The translations under genes and the position numbers were made by a program. Of a DNA stretch of 64,000 bases, positions 58,282-64,000 are shown piece by piece (position 1 is the first letter of the stretch; every line of letters starts with the position of its first letter). The stretch lies in the NCBI GenBank assembly GCA_009842325.1, contig VYFQ01000024.1, positions 263,419 to 327,418 on the forward strand, in the 5' to 3' direction. Source of the stretch: Acidimicrobiaceae bacterium (GTDB lineage: Bacteria > Actinomycetota > Acidimicrobiia > Acidimicrobiales > Aldehydirespiratoraceae). A model generated the notes under the pieces. It did not search any database. It worked only from the letters and a program-made list of their open reading frames with translations, and was not told the DNA's origin.

Positions 58282-59484
58282 CTAGGAGAAGGCGACGGCA
58301 AGGCTGGCCAGGCCTCTGAGGGTGAGCCTCCGCTTCCAGGGCGGGTTGTCGTCGAGGGGCGTCCATGTTCCGAACCGGTCCAGCAGCGCTTGCAGCACCA
58401 CCTGGCCCTCCAGGCGGGCCAGCGCCGCGCCCAGGCAGTAGTGGATGCCCGACCCGAACGACAGCATCGGAACCTCGCTCCGGCCGACATCGAAGCGATC
58501 AGGGTCGTCCACCGCGTCCGGATCGCGGTTGGCCGCTCCCAGAAGCGTCAAGACGCCGTGGCCCTGGGGAATGGCGTGGCCGCCGATCTCGGTGTCGGCC
58601 CTGACGTAGCGACCGTCGATCTGCACGGGCGGCTCGAAGCGCAGCACCTCGTCCACCGCGGACGGCACCAGCGAGCGGTCGGCCCGCAGCCGGGCCAGCT
58701 GATCGGGATGGCGCATCAGGGTGTGGACCATGTTGCCGATCAGGTTCATGGTGGTCTCGAAGCCGGCCGCGTAGATGAGTGACACCGTGACGGCCACCTC
58801 TGCCTGGGTGAGCCGGTCCTCGCCGTCGCTGGCCGCGATCAGCCCCGACAGCAGGTCGTCGGCCGGCTCGGCCCGGCGGCGGTCGATCAGGTCGTTCAGG
58901 TAGCCGTTCACCTGCTCGGAGGCGGCCTCGGCCCGCTCAGCCTCCCCGGGCCGCCGGGTCGGTTCGAGGGTGGCGGCCAGGTCCGACACCAGCGGCCGCA
59001 GCCAGTCCCGGTCCGAAACCGGCACCCCGACCAGCTCGCTGATCACGTTGGCGGGCAGCGGGAAGGCCAGCGCGTCGATCAGGTCGCACTCCCCCGCCTC
59101 CGCGACGGCATCGAGCAGGTCCTCGGTCATGGCCAGGACCGCCGGGCGCAGGTGCTCGACCCGGCGGGGTGTGAACGCCCGGCTGACCAGCGACCGGATC
59201 CGGGTGTGGTCCGGCGGGTTGAGGAACAGCAGCGAGCGGGGACCATCTGGCCTGCGCTGGCGAGTAGCAGCCAGCAGCGACGGCGCCTCCTCGCCTGGTT
59301 CGGGACTGCCGAGTCTCTGATCACGCAGGGCGGTCCGGCAGTCCTCGAAGCGGGTGAGGATCCAGAAGTCGGAAAACCCGGTCCTGTGCACCGGCGATGT
59401 TTCCCGCAGCTCCCGCAACAGCGGGTAGGGATCAGCGATCACGTCCGGGTCGGTGATGATCCGCAACAACAGCTCGTCGCTCAT
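58282..59484 (-). CDS. Cytochrome P450
   Basis: 400 residues, a bacterial class I P450. Visible motifs are the oxygen-binding I helix AAGFETT, the K-helix ExxR (EVLRFEP), and the haem loop FGSGIHYCLGAALARLE with the Cys thiolate. The substrate-recognition region is not diagnostic. No ferredoxin or reductase gene is adjacent. Its ATG overlaps the psuG-like stop by four bases, so the two are translated together. The unusual partner hints at a C-glycoside or nucleoside-derived substrate, but this is only inference. Confidence 0.92.
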   Translation of the reverse strand: MSDELLLRIITDPDVIADPYPLLRELRETSPVHRTGFSDFWILTRFEDCRTALRDQRLGSPEPGEEAPSLLAATRQRRPDGPRSLLFLNPPDHTRIRSLVSRAFTPRRVEHLRPAVLAMTEDLLDAVAEAGECDLIDALAFPLPANVISELVGVPVSDRDWLRPLVSDLAATLEPTRRPGEAERAEAASEQVNGYLNDLIDRRRAEPADDLLSGLIAASDGEDRLTQAEVAVTVSLIYAAGFETTMNLIGNMVHTLMRHPDQLARLRADRSLVPSAVDEVLRFEPPVQIDGRYVRADTEIGGHAIPQGHGVLTLLGAANRDPDAVDDPDRFDVGRSEVPMLSFGSGIHYCLGAALARLEGQVVLQALLDRFGTWTPLDDNPPWKRRLTLRGLASLAVAFS

Positions 59485-60419
59485 GAGCCGGCTCCCCGTC
59501 CGACCACCGGGTTCTGGGCCAGAGCCACAGATATCTCGGCAGCCACGGCTGCATTGGACTCGGCCAGAGCGAGGTTGGCCTGAACGGCCGCCCCACCGGT
59601 GGCCGCGGCCAGAGCGGTCAACACCGCCGGCGTCACGTCACCGCCCGATACCCCGTCGCGGCGGGCTGCAGCCTCGGCGACCTCGACTGCTTCATCGACC
59701 TCGGCGGCATCGAGCTCCGCCGAGGCAGGGATCGGGTTGGCAACAAGCATCCCGCCCGGGTGCCCGAGAGCGCCGGCGGCTCGGAACGCCGCGGCCGCCT
59801 CCTGACCGTTGTAGACGGTGCTGGTCAGCTCGAGTCCGCCGTCGCGCACGTAGAAGGCCGGGAAGCGGTCGGTGCGCCAGCCCAGCACGGCCACGCCGAG
59901 CGTCTCCAGCCGCTCGAAGGTGAGCGGCACATCAAGAAAGGACTTGACCCCCGACGCCACCACCACCACCCGGTGGCGGGCGAGGGCCTCCAGGTCGGCG
60001 CTCACGTCGCCGCTGCGGTCCGCGCCGCGATGGACGCCGCCGATGCCGCCGGTGGCGAATACCTCGATGCCGGCGGCGGCGGCCAGCGTCACCGTGGCCG
60101 ACACGGTGGTCACCCCAACGTCGAGACCGGCGGCCGCCACCGGTCCGAGATCGCGGGCGCCGAGCTTCACCGAGCCGCCGAACAGGCGCTCGGCCTGGGC
60201 GAAGTTCGCACCGACGACGGCCCGGCCGTCGAGCACACCGCACAGTGCCGGTACGGCACCGGCGGCCCACACCGCAGCCTGCACCCGTTGGAAGCACTCG
60301 CGGTTGGCGGGCTCGGGCAGGCCCAGTTCCGAGAAGATGGTCGACTCCAGCGCGACCACAGGGGCACCCGAGGAGAGCGCGGCCGCTACCTCAGACCCGA
60401 TGCGCAGCGTCCCGTCCAC
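59481..60419 (-). CDS. psuG: Pseudouridine-5'-phosphate glycosidase (PsuG) family protein
   Basis: 312 residues, full length. Conserved features are VALESTIF with the catalytic Glu, the covalent Lys in VKLGARDLG, FATGGIGGVHRGA, and GVKSFLDVP with the second Lys. The enzyme splits the C-C glycosidic bond of pseudouridine 5'-phosphate into uracil and ribose 5-phosphate. The usual ISHG after the ESTI motif is replaced by FSELG. No psuK kinase gene is nearby. GTG start at 60419 with a leaderless-type promoter. Confidence 0.85.
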   Translation of the reverse strand: MDGTLRIGSEVAAALSSGAPVVALESTIFSELGLPEPANRECFQRVQAAVWAAGAVPALCGVLDGRAVVGANFAQAERLFGGSVKLGARDLGPVAAAGLDVGVTTVSATVTLAAAAGIEVFATGGIGGVHRGADRSGDVSADLEALARHRVVVVASGVKSFLDVPLTFERLETLGVAVLGWRTDRFPAFYVRDGGLELTSTVYNGQEAAAAFRAAGALGHPGGMLVANPIPASAELDAAEVDEAVEVAEAAARRDGVSGGDVTPAVLTALAAATGGAAVQANLALAESNAAVAAEISVALAQNPVVGRGAGS

Positions 60420-60425
60420 GCAACG

Positions 60426-60431
60426 AGGGTA
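60426..60431 (-). promoter_or_regulatory. -10 element of the psuG-P450 operon (leaderless start)
   Basis: TACCCT on the minus strand, six bases before the GTG at 60419. Confidence 0.5.
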
Positions 60432-60490
60432 CGACAGCGGTGGTCGCGAGCGGACTCGGCGATGCCTACGTCGGCCTGTGGATGCGACCG

Positions 60491-60496
60491 TAGTAT
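60491..60496 (+). promoter_or_regulatory. -10 element of the second acyl-CoA synthetase gene (leaderless start)
   Basis: TAGTAT lies exactly six bases before the GTG at 60503, so the mRNA should begin with the start codon. Confidence 0.6.
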
Positions 60497-60502
60497 CGCT
60501 CC

Positions 60503-62233
60503 GTGAGCTCTGATCCGACCGCCTCCGAACTCGTTGACGACTTCAACGCGGCCATCGCGACGTTGACCGCCCCCGGGGCGCCCTTCGGCTGGACCGTGCG
60601 GGACGTCAACGGCGCTTCCGTGCGGGTCTACGACAACGCCATTCCGGATATGCGGGCGGTGTGGGCGATGTCGGCCGCCCACGGCGACAAGGACTACCTC
60701 GTGTACGGCGACGAGCGCTACAGCTACACCGAGGCCCACGCCCGGGTGCGGGCTCTGGCCCATCACCTGCGGACCGAGCACGGCGCCGGGCCCGGCACCC
60801 GGGTGGCGATCTCGATGCGGAACTACCCCGAGTGGGTGCTGTCCCACTGGGCTGCCATGTCGGTGGGGGCCGCCGTCGTGGGCATGAACTCCTGGTGGAC
60901 CCGACCGGAGATGGAGTTCGCGCTGGACGACTCCGACCCGGTCGCGCTGATCGTCGACGGCGAGCGGCTGGAGAGGCTGGGATCGGCCGGCGACGACGTT
61001 CCGCTAATCGTCACCCGCCATGACGGCGAGTTGCCCCCGGCAGCCAGAACCTGGGACGACGTGGCAGACCCCGCGACCGCTCCCGGAACCCTGCCAGAGG
61101 CCGACATCGACCCCGACGACGACGCCTTGATCTTCTACACCTCAGGCACGACCGGCACCCCCAAGGGCGCCCAGCTCACCCACCGCGCCGTGGTTCACAA
61201 TCTGCTCAACATGGTCTTCCTCACCGCCTGCGGCGACGCGGCCCGAGCCCAGCGGATGGCACGCTCCGGCCACGAAGAGCCGCCGCCGGAGGCTCCGCCG
61301 GTCATCGCCATGCTGCCGGTACCGCTGTTCCACGTGACCGGGTGCAACTGCGTGCTGCACACGGTCACCATTGCAGGGGGCTGCCTGGTGATGATGTACC
61401 GCTGGGATGCTGCGGAGGCCCTACGGCTGATCGAGCGGGAGGGGGTCACCGTCTTCACCGGGGTGCCCAGCATGTCCCGGGAGATGCTGCAGCATCGCGA
61501 CTGGGAGAACACCGACACGTCGTCGCTGCGCTCGATGGGCGGCGGCGGCGCGGCCATCCCCACCGACCTGGTGCGACGGATCGACGATGGACTCTCCCAG
61601 GGACGCCCCGGCGTCGGCTACGGGCTGACCGAGACCGCCGGCGTCGCCACCGCCATCAGCAACGAGTTCTACGTGGCCAACCCGTCGTCGGTCGGGCCGC
61701 TGGTGCCTTGCATGGAGGCCAAGATCGTCGACGAGGAGGGAGCGAGGCTCGACCCCGGCCAGCGGGGTGAGCTGCTGTTGAGGGGCCCCAACGTGATGAA
61801 GGGCTACCTGAACCGGCCCGACGCCACCGCCGAGGCCATCGTCGACGGTTGGTTCAGAACCGGCGACATTGCCGAGATCGATGCCGACGGGTGGATCTAC
61901 ATCAAGGACCGGATCAAGGACGTGGTGATCCGCGGCGGGGAGAACATCCATTGCTCGGAGGTGGAGAACGCCATCTACGAACTGGACGAGGTAGCCGAGG
62001 TCGCCGTGTTCGGCCTGCCCGACGAGCGTCTGGGCGAGGAGGTGGCCGCCGCCGTGGTGCTCGCCCCCGGCACCGAGCTCGACCAGGCCGCGCTAGCCGA
62101 GCATCTCGAAGGCCGCCTGGCCCGCTTCAAGCATCCCCGCCGCGTGTGGTTCCTCGACGAGCCCCTGCCCCGAAACGCCAACGGCAAGTTCCTCAAGCGC
62201 GAGCTACGCGACCGCTTCACCCCCGCCCCCTGA
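60503..62233 (+). CDS. AMP-forming acyl-CoA synthetase (fatty-acid type)
   Basis: 576 residues. The motifs are complete: FYTSGTTGTPKGAQLTHR, YGLTETAGV, TGDIAEIDADGWIYIKDR, IRGGENIHCSEVE, and the catalytic Lys in NANGKFLKREL. It forms acyl-CoA from a free acid, ATP and CoA. It differs clearly from the synthetase at 54325, so the two probably take different acids. It is divergent from psuG and convergent with the aminotransferase, with a GC-rich hairpin at its 3' end. Confidence 0.9.
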   Translation: MSSDPTASELVDDFNAAIATLTAPGAPFGWTVRDVNGASVRVYDNAIPDMRAVWAMSAAHGDKDYLVYGDERYSYTEAHARVRALAHHLRTEHGAGPGTRVAISMRNYPEWVLSHWAAMSVGAAVVGMNSWWTRPEMEFALDDSDPVALIVDGERLERLGSAGDDVPLIVTRHDGELPPAARTWDDVADPATAPGTLPEADIDPDDDALIFYTSGTTGTPKGAQLTHRAVVHNLLNMVFLTACGDAARAQRMARSGHEEPPPEAPPVIAMLPVPLFHVTGCNCVLHTVTIAGGCLVMMYRWDAAEALRLIEREGVTVFTGVPSMSREMLQHRDWENTDTSSLRSMGGGGAAIPTDLVRRIDDGLSQGRPGVGYGLTETAGVATAISNEFYVANPSSVGPLVPCMEAKIVDEEGARLDPGQRGELLLRGPNVMKGYLNRPDATAEAIVDGWFRTGDIAEIDADGWIYIKDRIKDVVIRGGENIHCSEVENAIYELDEVAEVAVFGLPDERLGEEVAAAVVLAPGTELDQAALAEHLEGRLARFKHPRRVWFLDEPLPRNANGKFLKRELRDRFTPAP

Positions 62234-62236
62234 TGC

Positions 62237-62253
62237 CGGGCCGGCTGGGCCCG
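62237..62253. terminator. Hairpin between convergent acyl-CoA synthetase and aminotransferase genes
   Basis: CGGGCC (62237-62242) and GGCCCG (62248-62253) form a six-base GC stem with the loop GGCTG. It fills the 24-base gap between the two stop codons and can act on both transcripts. No U-tract. Confidence 0.5.
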
Positions 62254-62257
62254 CTAC

Positions 62258-63436
62258 TCAGCGGGAAGCCAGCACGGCCAGACGCTCGACGGCTTCGGTG
62301 AGCACTTCGGGCCGCTTGCATGCCGCGAAGCGCACGAAGGGCGCTCCCATCGCCTTGTCGTCGCACAGCACCTGGACGGGAACAGCCACCACCCCGCACC
62401 GCTCGGGCAACGAGCGGCAGAATTCCAGGCCATCGCTCGCGCCGAGGGGGCGGATGTCGGCGGTGATGTAGTAGGTGCCCTGGGGCACGACCGGCTCGAA
62501 GCCCGCCGCTACCAGCCCATCGCACAGCAGGTCGCGCCGGGCCTGAAGGTCAGCGGCGAGGCCGTCGAAGAACTCGTCACCGAGACCCAGCCCGACCGCC
62601 ACCGCCGGCTGGAACGGGCCCCCGCTCACGTAGGTGAGCAGCTGCTTGGCCGCCTGCACGGCCCGCACCAGCTCGGGGCGGGCGCAGACCCAGCCGATCT
62701 TCCATCCGGTGAACGACAGCGTCTTGCCGCCCGACGAGATCGTGACGGTGCGGTCGGCCATGCCGGGCCGGGTGGCCAGCGGCACATGGGCGTTGTCATC
62801 GAAGACCAGGTGCTCGTACACCTCGTCGGTCACCGCGATCACGTCGTGCTCGACGCACAGGCGGGCGATGACGTCGAGCTCGTCGGGGCTGAACACCTTG
62901 CCGGTGGGGTTGTGCGGGGAGTTGAGCAGCAGCATCCGGGTGCGGGGGCCGAAGGCGGCAGCCAACTCGTCGGGATCGAATGTGTAAGCGGGCGGCCGCA
63001 ACTGCACCAAGCGATACGTGGCGCCGGCCATAGAGATGTCGGCCGGGTAGATGTCGAAATAGGGCTCGAAGGTCACCACCTCGTCGCCGGGTCCGGCCAA
63101 AGCAAGGATCGAGGCGGTGATGGCCTCGGTGGCGCCCGCGGTGACCAGCACCTCAGTGTCGGGATCGAACTCCAGGCCCCAGAACCGCTTCTGGTGCTCG
63201 GCCACAGCCTGACGCAGCACCGGGTAGCCGATGCCGGGCGGGTACTGGTTGAAGGTGCCCCCGATGGCTTCTATGGCGGCCTCGGCCACGGCAGCCGGCC
63301 CGTCGGTGTCGGGGAAGCCCTGGCCGAGGTTGATGGCGCCGGTGCGCACCGCCAGCGCCGACATCTCCGCGAACACCGACGCCCCGCCGAAGGCCTGCAG
63401 GCGGTCGCACAGGTACGGCAGGCGCTCGGCAGTCAT
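62258..63436 (-). CDS. Class I/II aminotransferase, DapC-like (N-succinyldiaminopimelate aminotransferase type)
   Basis: 392 residues from the ATG at 63436, chosen because a TAGTCT -10 lies six bases before it. It carries the class I/II pattern with NLGQGFPDTDGP, NQYPPGIG, NSPHNPTG, TDEVYEHLVFD, and the PLP lysine in SSGGKTLSFTGWKIGW. The arrangement closely resembles the mycobacterial DapC (Rv0858c) type. Kynurenine or methionine aminotransferase activity is also common in this group, so the lysine-pathway role is not certain. Confidence 0.83.
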   Translation of the reverse strand: MTAERLPYLCDRLQAFGGASVFAEMSALAVRTGAINLGQGFPDTDGPAAVAEAAIEAIGGTFNQYPPGIGYPVLRQAVAEHQKRFWGLEFDPDTEVLVTAGATEAITASILALAGPGDEVVTFEPYFDIYPADISMAGATYRLVQLRPPAYTFDPDELAAAFGPRTRMLLLNSPHNPTGKVFSPDELDVIARLCVEHDVIAVTDEVYEHLVFDDNAHVPLATRPGMADRTVTISSGGKTLSFTGWKIGWVCARPELVRAVQAAKQLLTYVSGGPFQPAVAVGLGLGDEFFDGLAADLQARRDLLCDGLVAAGFEPVVPQGTYYITADIRPLGASDGLEFCRSLPERCGVVAVPVQVLCDDKAMGAPFVRFAACKRPEVLTEAVERLAVLASR

Positions 63437-63442
63437 CGCCAC

Positions 63443-63448
63443 AGACTA
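63443..63448 (-). promoter_or_regulatory. -10 element of the aminotransferase gene (leaderless start)
   Basis: TAGTCT on the minus strand, exactly six bases before the ATG at 63436; this decides the start against the in-frame GTG two codons earlier. Confidence 0.55.
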
Positions 63449-63485
63449 CGACCGGAGCGTCCGCCGACTAGCTGCGACGCCGGCC

Positions 63486-64000
63486 TCAGCCGGACGCTGG
63501 TGCGACGAAGTCGAGCAGGAACTCCCAGGCCTCATCGTTGAGCTCGCCGGCGACCCGGGCCACCACCCTGCCGTCGGCGGTTATCCCGACCGTGTAGGGG
63601 AACCCCCGTAGACCGTAGGCGTCGCCGATCTCGCTCTCCGCGGAGTCGCGCACTACCACGGCTGGCCATTGCTCCTCCTCGAACCAGGCCGACGGCGGGT
63701 AGTTGGGGCTGCCGGCGTCGACAGCAGTGCTGACCGCGATCACCTCCACGCCCGCTGGCAGCGCGTTGTTGGCCATCCAGTCGGCGATCCGGGGCAGCTC
63801 CCGCTGGCAGTGGGGACACCAGTGGGCGAAGAACCCGATCACCTTGGCGGTGCCGTCGCCGGGCAGCACGCTCACCTCGGTGCCTTCGAAGGTCGTCGCC
63901 GCGAAGGCGGGGGCCCTCATCTCCATGGCGGGATCGGGCTCCTCACCCTCGAATTGCGGCAGGGGCGCGCCCTCGATGCTGACGTCGGACACCTGGGGCA
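63486..64000 (-). CDS. TlpA/ResA-like thioredoxin-fold protein, probably cut at the right edge
   Basis: At least 168 residues are visible. The thioredoxin active site is FFAHWCPHCQREL, with CPHC, and the cis-Pro appears in LRGFPYTVG. A GTG at 63992 could start it, but the frame remains open to the window end (codons for Pro-Gln before it), and TlpA-type proteins normally begin with a membrane anchor. The true start is therefore probably outside. It is a thiol:disulfide oxidoreductase likely facing outward, separate from the ccm operon. Confidence 0.82.
   Translation of the reverse strand, partial: PQVSDVSIEGAPLPQFEGEEPDPAMEMRAPAFAATTFEGTEVSVLPGDGTAKVIGFFAHWCPHCQRELPRIADWMANNALPAGVEVIAVSTAVDAGSPNYPPSAWFEEEQWPAVVVRDSAESEIGDAYGLRGFPYTVGITADGRVVARVAGELNDEAWEFLLDFVAPASG

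Overview
The window reads as chromosomal DNA of a high-GC actinobacterium, most likely class Acidimicrobiia. The reasons are a very GC-rich coding style with many GTG starts and 4-base ATGA/GTGA overlaps, menaquinone synthesis, an F420-type luciferase-like oxidoreductase, a mycobacterial-type DapC-like aminotransferase, actinobacterial-type AddAB, and abundant acyl-CoA, P450 and molybdenum-hydroxylase catabolism. No rRNA, tRNA, IS element, prophage or CRISPR array is visible. Coding density is very high: no gap reaches 300 bases, and the largest (about 150-180 bases, at 22610-22790, 28056-28204, 43300-43465 and 44039-44191) hold promoters, operators or hairpins.

Layout. 1-2555: the 5' end of a gene running off the left edge, a DUF3179 lipoprotein and an uncharacterised protein. 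2545-9259: a complete cytochrome c maturation (System I) operon ccmABCDEFGH on the minus strand, almost every junction a 4-base overlap. 9350-14001: a short-chain dehydrogenase, a secreted TAP-like hydrolase, an EthD-like/MaoC pair and a LysR regulator, divergent from inositol-3-phosphate synthase (14071-15381). 15391-20478: a three-gene acyl-CoA operon (double CaiB/BaiF CoA-transferase, SCP-x-type thiolase, and a ketosynthase-like/DUF35 protein without its active-site cysteine). 20526-28055: RidA, gamma-glutamyltransferase, a form II coxSLM molybdenum hydroxylase, a nucleotidyltransferase and a histidine phosphatase. 28205-33935: a menaquinone cluster menF-menD-menH-menC, in which MenF carries an N-terminal MerR-like DNA-binding domain.

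34011-39401: small membrane proteins, an F420-type oxidoreductase, a YdeI protein, a cupin, and an unusual Nudix/D-glutamate-cyclase (DUF1445) fusion. 39409-44038: a compact cluster with an XRE-cupin regulator, a substrate-binding lipoprotein, two paralogous isopenicillin-N-synthase-like dioxygenases and a yeast-type cytosine deaminase between them; this is the best candidate for an undescribed pathway, possibly oxidative pyrimidine use. 44192-50829: addB-addA recombination nuclease/helicase. 50819-56827: an acyl-CoA ligase, two PLP fold-II enzymes and a MarR regulator, with a divergent enoyl-CoA hydratase. 56831-64000: an MmgE/PrpD protein, a translationally coupled PsuG/P450 pair, a second acyl-CoA ligase, an aminotransferase and a TlpA-like thioredoxin cut by the right edge.

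Two genome-scale signals stand out. At least seven gene or operon starts carry a TANNNT -10 hexamer exactly six bases before the start codon, as expected for leaderless mRNAs. Three intergenic gene ends carry two-tier nested inverted repeats (perfect outer arms of 8-12 bases enclosing a second hairpin).
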